64,000 nt of DNA from Gammaproteobacteria bacterium (GTDB lineage: Bacteria; Pseudomonadota; Gammaproteobacteria; Xanthomonadales; SZUA-36), in the NCBI GenBank assembly GCA_024277815.1, contig JAJRUM010000055.1:1-64000 (forward strand), in the 5' to 3' direction. Position numbers and translations under genes: made by a program. The notes under the pieces were generated by a model, which was not told the origin of the DNA, made no database searches, and worked only from the letters and a program-made list of their open reading frames with translations. The stretch's first letter is position 1. Each line of letters opens with the position of its first letter. Positions 5,929 to 14,873 of this stretch are shown piece after piece.

Positions 5929-6852
5929 CTAAATTATACTTTTTCCCAATGCGCTGGTGATCAGGTGCAGCGTGCGTTCTGCGCTGACATTGCCCTGATC
6001 AAGGAACGGGTTCAGTTCGACCACTTCCATGGAGGTCATCATGCGACTGTCAGCGCAGTATTCGAGCAACAAATGTGCCTCACGAAAACGGATGCCACCG
6101 GGTACCAGCGTGCCGGATCCCGGAATGACGGACGGGTCGCAGCCATCGACATCAAAACTCAGGTGAAAACCACCGGTGCCATCGGTGACGATTTCCATTG
6201 CCTGGCGTGCCACTTTAGCCATGCCAATCTCATCGATATCGCGCATGGTGAATACGTGGATGCCGGATTCCCGGATGATTTTTCGTTCACCGGCATCGAT
6301 ATCACGGATGCCGATCAGGGCTACTTTCTTTGGATCCACTTTCGGGCTGAAGCCGAGGATGCCGGCCAGGTCCGGGTCGCCGCGACCCAGCAGATGTGCT
6401 AATGGCATACCGTGGATATTACCGCTGGGTGACACCTCGGGGACGTTCATGTCGCCGTGGGCATCAAACCAGATCAGGCCCATTTCCTCACCGCGATCGC
6501 GAAAATGGGCGGCAGCGCCAGAGACGGTGCCCATGGCGATCGAATGGTCACCACCGATCACCAACGGGAACTCTCCAGCAGTCATGATTTCGTGTACGCG
6601 TTCGCCGAGTTGTGTGCAAACACTCAGTATCTGGGGCTTGAAGCGTGCGTGGCTGTCCTCCACCTGGCGGGTTTCCATGGCCGGGGTAGGGATGTCCTCT
6701 TCGCGCGCCAGGTGATAGCCCATGTCGCGAATGGTTGCACCGAGTCCTGCGATACGCAGTGCGGACGGGCCCATATCGGTGCCGCGCCTGCTGGCACCGA
6801 GGTCCATCGGCACAGCGATGATACGTATGGTCTTGTCTGCTGTGTAGCTCAT
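5929..6852 (-). CDS. rocF: arginase
   Basis: A 307-residue ureohydrolase that hydrolyses L-arginine to ornithine and urea. The Mn-binding motifs are all present: GGDHSIAMG (about 97), DAHGDMN (about 128), SFDVDGCDPS (about 229) and the terminal MEVVELNP. The Asn/His-containing GNIHGMPLAH loop matches arginase better than agmatinase. The full length matches Bacillus-type RocF. The gene is alone on the minus strand between the TonB receptor and tRNA-Leu; no operon partner is visible. It probably allows arginine use as nitrogen source. Substrate choice within the family is inferred from sequence. Confidence 0.88.
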   Translation of the reverse strand: MSYTADKTIRIIAVPMDLGASRRGTDMGPSALRIAGLGATIRDMGYHLAREEDIPTPAMETRQVEDSHARFKPQILSVCTQLGERVHEIMTAGEFPLVIGGDHSIAMGTVSGAAAHFRDRGEEMGLIWFDAHGDMNVPEVSPSGNIHGMPLAHLLGRGDPDLAGILGFSPKVDPKKVALIGIRDIDAGERKIIRESGIHVFTMRDIDEIGMAKVARQAMEIVTDGTGGFHLSFDVDGCDPSVIPGSGTLVPGGIRFREAHLLLEYCADSRMMTSMEVVELNPFLDQGNVSAERTLHLITSALGKSII

Positions 6853-6972
6853 CCGGTTTTACCTGCAGCTAAATGATTGCGTGGGCGAATTTTAAACCAT
6901 CTGGTCGTGTACGGCGGTTTTTCCGTAAATTGACACCGGTCCTGGCCGCCATGAAACAAGTGGGGCAGGGCG

Positions 6973-9066
6973 TTAGTGCCGGTACTGCCATTCAACGCTG
7001 ATGCGGCGCCCTGCTCCCGGAAAATAACGGTAGTTACCAAAGGCGTAATCAGCGCGCTCCGCATAGCGCGTATCCAGCAGGTTGGTGAGTCGCAGTGCAA
7101 CACGGTGGCCGCTGTTGCCAATCACCACCCAGCCACGCAAGTTCAGCAGGCTGTGGCCGGCATAGCGGTGGGTGTTGGCAGCATTCAGGAAGTAGCTGCC
7201 CTGGTAGACCCACTCTGCTTCGGCGGCCAAGTTCTCAGTTTGTTGCCAATGCAGGCGCAAAGCACCCAACCAGGGTGGTGCTGTATCGATTTCGTTGCCC
7301 TTGAGGATGATTTCGCCACGTCCCAGGTCGCGGTTGAAATCATACTCGTGCCGTGCCCATGAGAGGTTGCCGCTGAGAGCCAGGCCATCGTTGAGTTGCC
7401 AGCGCAGGGAGGTCTCAATGCCTGCGTGGCGTGTTCTGCCATCGCTGATATTAAAGCCGTTGGCATCGCGAAAAATAAAATTCTTTTTACGCATGGCATA
7501 AGCTGCGATTTCATAGCTTATGTTATTGTTATTGCTCTTGAAACCGACCTCAATTGAGTCCAGGGTTTCGGCTTGCAAGTCTGCCACAACCTGGCCTTTT
7601 TGCAGGCGGTAAAGTTCAGTGGCCTGGGGTGCGCGGTAGCCTCTGGCAGCCCTGAAATACAGCGTTTGCTGCTCGTTCAGCTTGTATGCCAGTCCCAGTT
7701 CAGGTGACAGGTTGCTGAAACTGTCGCTGCGGTCTGACGGCCGGGTGTAAAGGCAGCCGCCGAATCCACACTCCGTACCATCATCGCGGGTGTTGCCGTC
7801 CAGCATCCGGTTGTTGTAGTCGTAGGCCAGGTACTCGGCACGTAAACCGGCAGTCAGTTCGAGCCCGGATGGCAGTTCGTGTTGCCATTGCAGCCATCCC
7901 GCCAGCAGGGTGGACTGCACGTCATAATCATAGTGATAGCCCTGCGGGCGGGTTTCCCGGAGAAAAGCAGAAGCTGAGTCGGTAGGCTTTTCCTGGAATT
8001 CAGTTAATTCACCATCTGCCCACTCAAGATCCAGACCCGCAGTCAAACCACGCTGGTCTGACCAACTCATCAGAATGCCGATAGAATCCTGGCCATTCTT
8101 CTCCAGCGGCGTTCCCGGCAGGAAATGCTGCAGGAAATCCATGCGACTGCTGCGTGCGTACGGCAGGACTTCAAACGAGTTGCCGGCGTCTGAAAGCCAG
8201 TTCCAGCGACTGGAGATACGCGCTGCCCAGGCATCACGAAACGCATCCGGGTTCAGGTTACCAGTACGTAAGGCTTCGTCTTTATAGGCGTTTCTGCCCT
8301 TAATGTAGCCTGCAGTATCCTGGTCGAGGTTAGTGTAAGCGATCGAAGTGCGTCCGGAAGCTCTGCCCAGGGAATGCGTGAACTGCAGGTTTACCAGACC
8401 ATGCTGGTATTGCTCACCATCTCTAAAACTTCCGGCATCGGTGAAACTGGCCTGTAAAGCGGCCCGGGGGCCGGTCAGGGCAATTTGGCCACGGTAATAG
8501 CTGTCGCTGCCGGCTTCCAGCAGGTATTGCGACGATGGATCGCCCGGGCCGGGAGTGGCGATACTGATTGCGCCATGCAACGCGTTAGAACCATAAGTGA
8601 CCGTACCCGGGCCCCGCAGCACGTCAATACGTTGTGCCTGGGCGACATTCACTTCAAACAACTGGTTGACGTTACAAAAGCCAGCAGGGCGGGTAGGGAC
8701 CTCATCTTCAAGCACCATGAAGGCACCGCAGGCGCCTGCCCCGGTTAAAACCGGCGAACGAATCGCAGTCAGGTGCTCCTGGCCGGATCCGCGCGAGATC
8801 CAGGCGCCTGGAATGTGGTCAAAAATCTCATTCGGGTGTTTGGGCGACTCCAGGGCGATGGCATCGCGGCTAAGGGACGTCAAACTGCTGTTTACGGCCT
8901 GGTTGAGGATATAACGCTGTGAACGCACCTCGATGGTCTGCAGCGGCGTGGGCTGCTCTGTTGTGTCAGTGGCAGCATCGCTGTCAGTTCTCACAGATTC
9001 TGTCGATGGCGAAGTGACCACTGCGCTGGTTTGCAGCAAAAATGTAAGTAACAGGCTTGTATGCAT
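6973..9066 (-). CDS. TonB-dependent outer-membrane receptor
   Basis: A 697-residue protein. A signal peptide of about 20 residues is followed by a low-complexity Thr/Ser stretch. The plug domain covers about 45-170 (TIEVRSQRY, then AQAQRIDVLRGPGTVTYGSNALHGAISI). The rest is a 22-strand beta-barrel ending in an aromatic residue-containing strand (RRISVEWQYRH). The plug has paired Cys in GAGACGAF and AGFCNV, and an extracellular-loop-like CGFGGC, suggesting disulfide-stabilised loops. The transported ligand cannot be deduced. There is no siderophore gene nearby, and I see no clear Fur box upstream. Confidence 0.93.
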   Translation of the reverse strand: MHTSLLLTFLLQTSAVVTSPSTESVRTDSDAATDTTEQPTPLQTIEVRSQRYILNQAVNSSLTSLSRDAIALESPKHPNEIFDHIPGAWISRGSGQEHLTAIRSPVLTGAGACGAFMVLEDEVPTRPAGFCNVNQLFEVNVAQAQRIDVLRGPGTVTYGSNALHGAISIATPGPGDPSSQYLLEAGSDSYYRGQIALTGPRAALQASFTDAGSFRDGEQYQHGLVNLQFTHSLGRASGRTSIAYTNLDQDTAGYIKGRNAYKDEALRTGNLNPDAFRDAWAARISSRWNWLSDAGNSFEVLPYARSSRMDFLQHFLPGTPLEKNGQDSIGILMSWSDQRGLTAGLDLEWADGELTEFQEKPTDSASAFLRETRPQGYHYDYDVQSTLLAGWLQWQHELPSGLELTAGLRAEYLAYDYNNRMLDGNTRDDGTECGFGGCLYTRPSDRSDSFSNLSPELGLAYKLNEQQTLYFRAARGYRAPQATELYRLQKGQVVADLQAETLDSIEVGFKSNNNNISYEIAAYAMRKKNFIFRDANGFNISDGRTRHAGIETSLRWQLNDGLALSGNLSWARHEYDFNRDLGRGEIILKGNEIDTAPPWLGALRLHWQQTENLAAEAEWVYQGSYFLNAANTHRYAGHSLLNLRGWVVIGNSGHRVALRLTNLLDTRYAERADYAFGNYRYFPGAGRRISVEWQYRH

Positions 9067-9471
9067 CGTGGCATGGTAACTGAGGCGGTGAGCTAAGCAA
9101 ACAAGTTTTAACAGGGGCTATATACAGAGCCTATGGCAGCGTAAAGCACAGCTAATAAAGTATTTATACATACCCTATAACCTACGGAAATATAGGAATA
9201 TAATAATCCACATAAAGTATTCCTTTCAGCTATAGGCACATTCTGCAGGGGCTGCGTGCCGCCTCCCTTCGGGCAAACACCAGGCAATCGGCAGGCTGTG
9301 CTGAGTGGGCTGCTGATCCATTAGGTGCGTGAAATCAATCCTCTATTTAACATAATATACATTATACGCATTTAAAGTGGGGTATCTCCGAGTGGCAGGA
9401 GTTGGGCATTTTCAGGAATCAGGCATCTCCCCCGTGCTTGCAGATCCCGTAACGGACGCCCTGGCGGTCGT
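9067..9471. other. 405-bp intergenic region with RNA-like hairpins
   Basis: This is the upstream region of the TonB receptor (minus strand) and downstream region of the SafE-like gene. Near the receptor it is AT-rich. On the minus strand about 9235-9290 holds a strong hairpin, GGCAC-GCAG-CCC-CTGC-AGAAT-GTGCC, preceded by a second GC-rich pairing (TTTGCCCGAAGGGAGG). A TATAAT-like box is near 9350. I looked for cobalamin, thiamin and FMN riboswitch signatures and did not find them. No gene is visible. Confidence 0.4.
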
Positions 9472-10215
9472 TTACATGCCTGCAGCGTGAAGGCTGTGGC
9501 TTTGGGAGCGGATAAACATCAGGCTTACGCTGAGCGTCGCAAGCAGTATCATTGCTATACCCAAAAACTTACGCGCCCAGCGATCATGTAAAAATACCGC
9601 CAGCGTTGGGGCAGCCATACTCATACCCAGCATGGCTGGCAGCGTGCCCAATCCGAAGGCCAGCATGATCAGTGCACCGGAAAGTGCTGTGCCGCCGGTA
9701 GCTGCGGTCAGCAGGATACTGTAGACCAGACCACAAGGCAGTAACCCCCAACACAGCCCAAGTGCCAGTCGTCCTGTGCCCCCGGGCAGTCGCGAAGCAC
9801 GCATGGCGATGGGCAGGATCGCCTTCCATACGCCGGCTCCCGCTCGCTCGACCCAGGCGAGTAGCTGCCAGTTAAACAGAAACTGCAGGCCGATCAGGAA
9901 TATCATCAATGCAGTTAAAAGGCGCAGTAAGATGCTCCAGCGAGGTGCGTTCAGGACATTGCCGGCTTGTGCGAGCAGCCAGGCGGACAAAAGTCCAAGA
10001 ATGGCGTAACTGAGCAACCTGCCGAGGTTAAAAAGTAACGCAGAAGACACCAGAGACATGCCCTGCCCGTCGCGTTTCTTGCCGCTCGGGTGCTGGCTCC
10101 CAAACAGGCTCCCGAGCCCGGTCGCGATGCCACCACACATGCCGAAACAATGGCCGCTACCCAGCAGCCCTGCAGAAAAAGACGTAAATAAAACACTATA
10201 ATCAATCAGTTGCAT
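9472..10215 (-). CDS. SafE/TauE-like membrane protein of the cco cluster (DsbD_2-type)
   Basis: 247 residues from ATG 10213-10215, which overlaps the end of ccoS by 14 bp. An in-frame extension upstream lies inside ccoS and is not used. It has six or seven membrane helices, starting SAGLLGSGHCFGMCGGIATGLG. The GHCxGMCGG motif is typical of the family found beside ccoI/ccoS and often implicated in copper supply to cbb3 oxidase. Another conserved part is GLCWGLLPCGLVYSILL. The last gene of the cco operon, it is probably a copper or thiol-related maturation factor, though its biochemical role is not settled. Confidence 0.85.
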   Translation of the reverse strand: MQLIDYSVLFTSFSAGLLGSGHCFGMCGGIATGLGSLFGSQHPSGKKRDGQGMSLVSSALLFNLGRLLSYAILGLLSAWLLAQAGNVLNAPRWSILLRLLTALMIFLIGLQFLFNWQLLAWVERAGAGVWKAILPIAMRASRLPGGTGRLALGLCWGLLPCGLVYSILLTAATGGTALSGALIMLAFGLGTLPAMLGMSMAAPTLAVFLHDRWARKFLGIAMILLATLSVSLMFIRSQSHSLHAAGM

Positions 10216-10429
10216 CTTTCTCGTGACTTTCAACTGTGGTTGTAGAATCGTTTCCGGAATCAACTTCATCCTCCAGTGATGGGGGCTTTTGGTCATCATC
10301 CAGTACCACGCTCCAGCCATGGGATTCCAGATCATCAAATTGGCCCGCTTTGATAGCCCACAGCATGGCCCATACTGCAATCGCCAGTAATATAACGGCC
10401 AGCGGAATCAGCACGTATAGCATGCTCAT
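10202..10429 (-). CDS. ccoS: CcoS, cbb3 oxidase maturation protein
   Basis: 75 residues. One N-terminal membrane helix (MLYVLIPLAVILLAIAVWAMLWAI) is followed by the family signature KAGQFDDLESHGWSVVLDDD and an acidic tail. CcoS is needed for cofactor insertion into the catalytic subunit of cbb3 oxidase. The start is ATG 10427-10429, which overlaps the ccoI stop as ATGA; a longer in-frame extension is inside ccoI. The tail (EDEVDSGNDSTTTVESHEKDATD) is longer and more acidic than in many homologues. Confidence 0.93.
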   Translation of the reverse strand: MSMLYVLIPLAVILLAIAVWAMLWAIKAGQFDDLESHGWSVVLDDDQKPPSLEDEVDSGNDSTTTVESHEKDATD

Positions 10430-12855
10430 TTCACAGATGCTCCTTTTGCTGTCGCCAGACGCCCGGAATTCAGTACCACCAGCAGCGAACTCAGAGACAT
10501 GCCCAGCGCGGCCATCCACGGTACCACCAGACCGGCGGCAGCGAACGGTACTGCGAAAATATTGTAACCGAGAGCCCACAGCAGGTTTTGCAGGATGACT
10601 TTGCGTGTCTGTACCGCAACGCAGAAAATTCCTTCAACCAGGCCCAGCGAATCGCCAGTCAGAATAAAATCCGCGGTGCTGTTGGCCAGTTCACTGGCAC
10701 CACTGACGGTCATTGAGACATTGGCTGCCGACAGCACCGGTGCATCGTTGATGCCATCACCGACCATCAGTACGTTTTTGCCATCAGTCTGGAGTGATTG
10801 CAAGAACTCCATTTTCATTGTTGGGTTGTGGTTGGCATGCCAGGTCGATATACCGGTACGTTGCGCGACAGAAGCTACTGCGGTGGGTTGGTCACCGGAA
10901 AGAATGACAAGGTCGAGCCCCCTGGACTGCAGGGCGGCTATGGATTCGATTGTCCCCTCACGTAAGCCATCATCGAGATCAAATCGAGCTATCCAGCCCT
11001 TGGCGTCTGACAACCATAAGCTGCTGCCAGTGGCTGCGGGTTTTGTCTCCGCCAGTTCGTCGTGCGCAGGGGATAAGAAAGTGGCATTTCCCAGTCTGTA
11101 CTCGGTATCGTCCACCCTGCCCTGTACGCCTTTTTCGTGATTGACTGCATGGCTGAGCTCCTCCCGGTTCACCTGTACATCCGCAAAGGCACGAGCCACA
11201 GGATGAGAAGAGTTCAGTTCCAGCAAAGCGGCAATCCGCAACACATTTGATTCATTGAAGCTGTTACGTGCCGGGTTCAGCAGCGTGTCCTTGATGACCG
11301 CTGAACCACTGGTCAGGGTACCGGTTTTGTCAAATACGATGGTATCAACGTGTGATAATGCCTCCAGTGCCGCGCCACGAGTCAGTAAGACACCCTGTTC
11401 AAGTAGCGCACGACTGGATGAAGCGATGGCGGCCGGGGTTGCCAGTGACAGTGCACAGGGACATGAAATTACCAGTACTGCCAGGGTGGCGGGCAGCAAC
11501 ATGGCGATATCATGTGTTAGCCACCACAGGGCGGTAAGACCGGCAACGGTTAATACGACGGCAACGAACCAGCCCGCGTAGCGCTCTGAAAGCCGGGCAT
11601 AACGGCTGCGATGGGTCTGGGACTTCAACAGCATACGGCCCATAACTGATACGGTTGAATCATCCGGGTCACGGGTGACTTCTACCGACACTGTTTGCGA
11701 CAGGTTAATGCTGCCGGCGACCACACGATCGCCGCAGCGCTTGAGCACCGGTTGGGATTCACCAGTCAGCAATGCCTCGTTGACTTCGGTGTAGCCATCG
11801 ATGATCCGCCCATCAGCAGGCAACGTCTGCCCTGCCCTGACCCTGACCTGGTCGTGCTTGCGTAAATCTATCGCCGGCACCTGTTCTGACCGTGCACCGT
11901 TAATCAGTTCAGCCCATTCCGGCAGCAAGCGCGCAAGCGCCAGTCCGGTTTGCAGGTTGCGGTGACGGATGACCAGTTCCGCGTACCTGCCAAGCGACAG
12001 GAAGAAAATAAACATCACTACAGAGTCAAAGTAAACGTGCCCGTTACCGGTCAGGAAATTGAAGCAACTCATGATGAAGGCGATGGATATGGCCAATGCG
12101 ACGGGTACATCCATACCCACCCGCCGATGACTCAGGCTGCGCCATGCACTGGTGTAGAAAACCCGCCCGGAATAGACCAGAACCGGTGTTGTGACGATCA
12201 GGCTTACCCACTGCAGGAAACGCTCTGAGCCTTCTGAAATGCCCATGCTTTCGCCCGCATACAAGGCAACGGCATACATCATTACCTGCATCATGCCGAG
12301 GCCTGCAACCCCCAGGCGCTTAAGAGCCTCACGCCTCTCCTCTTGTCTGCCCATAGCTTCTGCACCCGCCAAAGGCAGGTGCGGACGGTAGCCAATACTG
12401 GCCAGGATTGATGCTATTTTGCTGAGCCGGAGCACAGTGGGTTGCCAGTTAATTCGTACGAAACCGGTGGCCACATCCACTTGCACCTGCTGGATACCAT
12501 TGCGGGCTTCTAACTGGCTTCGAATCAGCCAGGCACAGGCAGCACAGCGGATACCCTCTACTTGCAGCAGAAGCTCATAGTGGCCGTTTTCAAGACGACT
12601 GCCCCACAGTGATTCACGCTCATCAAAACGTTGCCATGCGGTGTTGACGGTGGCAATGTCATCGTTGGGGCGGACAGCACTTGCGGTGCGGAACTGGTAA
12701 TAACGGGATTGTCCGGACTGCAGTATCAGGTTGGCTACGGCTTCACAACCAGCGCAGCATACCGGCATTTGCTGCCCGTCAGCTTCAACTGTCAACTGGC
12801 AGGCATCGGGAACGGGTTCTCCGCAGTGGAAACAAGGCGGGGCATTGTCAATCAT
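10426..12855 (-). CDS. ccoI: CcoI, P1B-type copper-transporting ATPase
   Basis: 809 residues. An N-terminal Cys cluster is present (CFHCGEPVPDAC and CCAGC, about residues 9-39). A heavy-metal domain with CAACAW follows at about 103. Eight membrane helices contain the metal-site SCPCALS. The P-domain has DKTGTLT and the hinge GDGINDAP. This is the CcoI/FixI subclass, which exports Cu(I) to the periplasmic side for Cu insertion into cbb3 oxidase. It lies in the expected place after fixH (4-bp gap) and before ccoS (ATGA overlap). Confidence 0.96.
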   Translation of the reverse strand: MIDNAPPCFHCGEPVPDACQLTVEADGQQMPVCCAGCEAVANLILQSGQSRYYQFRTASAVRPNDDIATVNTAWQRFDERESLWGSRLENGHYELLLQVEGIRCAACAWLIRSQLEARNGIQQVQVDVATGFVRINWQPTVLRLSKIASILASIGYRPHLPLAGAEAMGRQEERREALKRLGVAGLGMMQVMMYAVALYAGESMGISEGSERFLQWVSLIVTTPVLVYSGRVFYTSAWRSLSHRRVGMDVPVALAISIAFIMSCFNFLTGNGHVYFDSVVMFIFFLSLGRYAELVIRHRNLQTGLALARLLPEWAELINGARSEQVPAIDLRKHDQVRVRAGQTLPADGRIIDGYTEVNEALLTGESQPVLKRCGDRVVAGSINLSQTVSVEVTRDPDDSTVSVMGRMLLKSQTHRSRYARLSERYAGWFVAVVLTVAGLTALWWLTHDIAMLLPATLAVLVISCPCALSLATPAAIASSSRALLEQGVLLTRGAALEALSHVDTIVFDKTGTLTSGSAVIKDTLLNPARNSFNESNVLRIAALLELNSSHPVARAFADVQVNREELSHAVNHEKGVQGRVDDTEYRLGNATFLSPAHDELAETKPAATGSSLWLSDAKGWIARFDLDDGLREGTIESIAALQSRGLDLVILSGDQPTAVASVAQRTGISTWHANHNPTMKMEFLQSLQTDGKNVLMVGDGINDAPVLSAANVSMTVSGASELANSTADFILTGDSLGLVEGIFCVAVQTRKVILQNLLWALGYNIFAVPFAAAGLVVPWMAALGMSLSSLLVVLNSGRLATAKGASVK

Positions 12856-12859
12856 GGCC

Positions 12860-13117
12860 TTAGCCGGAACGTGGACCGGTTCCGCTGGGGCTTTCTTGTG
12901 TTTCTTCCGACTCCGGCGTCTGGGCTTTGAGTTCGCTGTTCAGGCGTCGGTATTCTTCGTCATCTACAACCAGTGGGTCTGGCCGGGAAATCGCCAGGTA
13001 CAACGTAATGAAGCTGGCGATGACTGCTGACGCGGGCAGCGCGATGATAAACCACGGCCAGAACTGCCGATACCAGGGGAGATGCTCGTAATCTTTTACC
13101 ATGCTGTGTTTGCTCAA
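12860..13117 (-). CDS. fixH: FixH/CcoH, short form
   Basis: 85 residues. It begins with HLPWYRQFWPWFIIALPASAVIASFITLYLAI, the FixH membrane anchor, then DPLVVDDEEYRRLNSELKAQ. It stops after a Ser/Pro/Glu tail. Usual CcoH proteins are about 150-170 residues with a periplasmic domain. That domain is absent here. The next gene begins four bases after the stop, so no frameshifted remainder exists. The start overlaps ccoG by ATGA. FixH is thought to stabilise cbb3 assembly with CcoI. The short form is either natural in this lineage or an old deletion. Confidence 0.85.
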   Translation of the reverse strand: MSKHSMVKDYEHLPWYRQFWPWFIIALPASAVIASFITLYLAISRPDPLVVDDEEYRRLNSELKAQTPESEETQESPSGTGPRSG

Positions 13118-14490
13118 TTGTAAGGCATCAGGAAGCGGGCACTGATGGTGCGCTCAATGATGGGCTCTTCAAGCGTTGAAAAGCGTACCTTGATCTTGAC
13201 AGAGCCGCTGCCTGCAGTGGCCGGTGCCTGCATGCGCAGTATAAAGTTGCCAACTTCATCCGGTTTCAGCATGGGTTCGGCTGAAACAATCAGGCTTACT
13301 TCATTATTGTCGATGACCTCGATGCGATAGTGATGTGTTTTGATATCCATGTTGATCAGCTTAAGCGTATAAACATTCTCGATCAGGTTACCCGGTAGCT
13401 CACGGTAAAGCGCATTGCGGTCTCTCAGCAAGTCAGCGCGCAACAGCACCCGGTGATTGATGGACCATATAACGCCTGCGGTCAGAGTTAACAACAGCAA
13501 CGAGTAGACCAGAATGCGGGGCCGGAAAACATGGGTTTCTTTACCCGCAAGTTTGTATTCCGTGGTATAGCTGATGAGCCCCTTGTCATAGTTCATTTTG
13601 TCCATAACCTGGTCACAGACATCAATACAGGCAGCGCAAGCAATGCATTCTATTTGCAGGCCCTCGCGGATATCGATGCCGGTCGGGCAAACCTGCACGC
13701 AGAGCGTACAGCCAATGCAGTCACCGAGGCCCTTGTCTGCCGGGATATCACTTTTACGTCGGCCACCGCGCGGTTCTCCGCGCGATTCATCATAGGCGAT
13801 GACCAGCGTGTCCTTATCAAACATCGCACTCTGGAAACGGGCATACGGACACATGTATTTACACACCTGCTCGCGCAGGATACCGGCATTGCCGTAGGTG
13901 GCGAAGCTATAAAACAATAGCCAGAAGGTTTCCCAGGAACCCAACTGGAAAGTCACAATCGAGTGGCCCAGTTCTCGGATGGGCGTGAAGAAACCAACAA
14001 AGGTAAAGCCGGTCCACAAGGCGAAGCTGACCCACAGTATCTGCTTGGCTGATTTACGCAGGATCTTGTTGCGGTTCCACGGCGAGGCATCCAGCTTGAT
14101 GCGTTTGCTGCGGTCGCCTTCTGCGAGGCGCTCCAACCACAGGAAAACTTCGGTCCAGACAGTTTGCGGACAGGCATACCCACACCACAGACGGCCTGCT
14201 ACCGCAGTGACAAAAAATAACGACAAGCCGGCGATAATCAATATCAAGGCCAGGAAAATAAAGTCCTGCGGCCAAAATGTAACGCCAAGGATATAGAACT
14301 TCCTGGCCGGTAAATCGAACAGTACAGATTGATGCCCGGACCAGTTAATCCACGGAATAATGTAGTAAAGACCTAACAGAACAGCGACAGCAAGCTTGCG
14401 CAGGCTGGCGAAGGTGCCAGTTACATCGCGCGGGTAAACCTTAGCTTCTTTGCGATATAGGGAGTTGCCAGTGTCTTCAGCCTGGCTCAC
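13114..14490 (-). CDS. ccoG: CcoG, cbb3 oxidase accessory polyferredoxin (cupric reductase)
   Basis: 458 residues. Several membrane helices are present, with GRLWCGYACPQTVWTEVF (NapH/CcoG signature, about 100-118) and CKYMCPYARFQ. Two [4Fe-4S] motifs follow (CIGCTLCVQVCP and CIACAACIDVCD, about 260-300). The C-terminal periplasmic part is an Ig-like domain. CcoG reduces Cu(II) to Cu(I) during delivery of copper to cbb3 oxidase. Translational coupling by ATGA links it to the membrane gene before it and to fixH after it. Confidence 0.95.
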   Translation of the reverse strand: MSQAEDTGNSLYRKEAKVYPRDVTGTFASLRKLAVAVLLGLYYIIPWINWSGHQSVLFDLPARKFYILGVTFWPQDFIFLALILIIAGLSLFFVTAVAGRLWCGYACPQTVWTEVFLWLERLAEGDRSKRIKLDASPWNRNKILRKSAKQILWVSFALWTGFTFVGFFTPIRELGHSIVTFQLGSWETFWLLFYSFATYGNAGILREQVCKYMCPYARFQSAMFDKDTLVIAYDESRGEPRGGRRKSDIPADKGLGDCIGCTLCVQVCPTGIDIREGLQIECIACAACIDVCDQVMDKMNYDKGLISYTTEYKLAGKETHVFRPRILVYSLLLLTLTAGVIWSINHRVLLRADLLRDRNALYRELPGNLIENVYTLKLINMDIKTHHYRIEVIDNNEVSLIVSAEPMLKPDEVGNFILRMQAPATAGSGSVKIKVRFSTLEEPIIERTISARFLMPYN

Positions 14491-14849
14491 TGCCAGTCCT
14501 CATCATCCAGGTCCGGGTTGGCTTCGGCATGGTGGCGAATTTCAGCTTTTGGCCGCCTGCCCTGCCCTTTTGCATGGCCGCTTGCCGGGCCGGTACGGAT
14601 CATGAATACGGTGAGCGAAGAAGCCAGCAGACAAAGCAGATAGAGGAATGCAAACGACAAACCGTAGGCCAGCCGTACACCGATGTCGTACTGGTCTGCC
14701 CAGGCATTGACCATATCCAGCGGGTTGACCAGCCCAAAGAGGAAAAAGGCGCCGATCGCCGCGGATAAAAATGCGATCCAGAATGCGACCGCCCAGTCGC
14801 GCTGGCGCATCGTCCATCGTCGGTCAACCGCGTGCTGGCTGGTGCTCAT
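14487..14849 (-). CDS. uncharacterised membrane protein between ccoP and ccoG
   Basis: 120 residues. The N-terminus is RRWTMRQRDWAVAFWIAFLSAAIGAFFLFGL, the first membrane helix. A second helix is LAYGLSFAFLYLLCLLASSLTVFMI, followed by a basic linker and an acidic end (NPDLDDEDWQ). It has no Cys/His motif for metal. It is coupled to ccoG by ATGA and lies 24 bp after ccoP, so it is co-expressed with the oxidase. I recall similar short membrane proteins at this position in other Gammaproteobacteria, but no known function. Confidence 0.8.
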   Translation of the reverse strand: MSTSQHAVDRRWTMRQRDWAVAFWIAFLSAAIGAFFLFGLVNPLDMVNAWADQYDIGVRLAYGLSFAFLYLLCLLASSLTVFMIRTGPASGHAKGQGRRPKAEIRHHAEANPDLDDEDWQ

Positions 14850-14873
14850 GCGTAAGGCCGTCGGGGTATCTGG

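Noticed and set aside
6849-7121. ORF overlapping the arginase start and TonB receptor end
   Set aside because: It is a shadow frame of the receptor with no family pattern; the receptor frame is strongly conserved.
9067-9471. Cobalamin, thiamin or FMN riboswitch before the TonB receptor
   Set aside because: None of the conserved boxes (for example AAGCCACTG with GGGAAGG, or the thiamin CTGAGA core) was found on the minus strand.
10216-10380. Longer start for the SafE-like gene
   Set aside because: The extension is out of frame with and inside ccoS, and its residues do not match the family. The ATG at 10215 fits.
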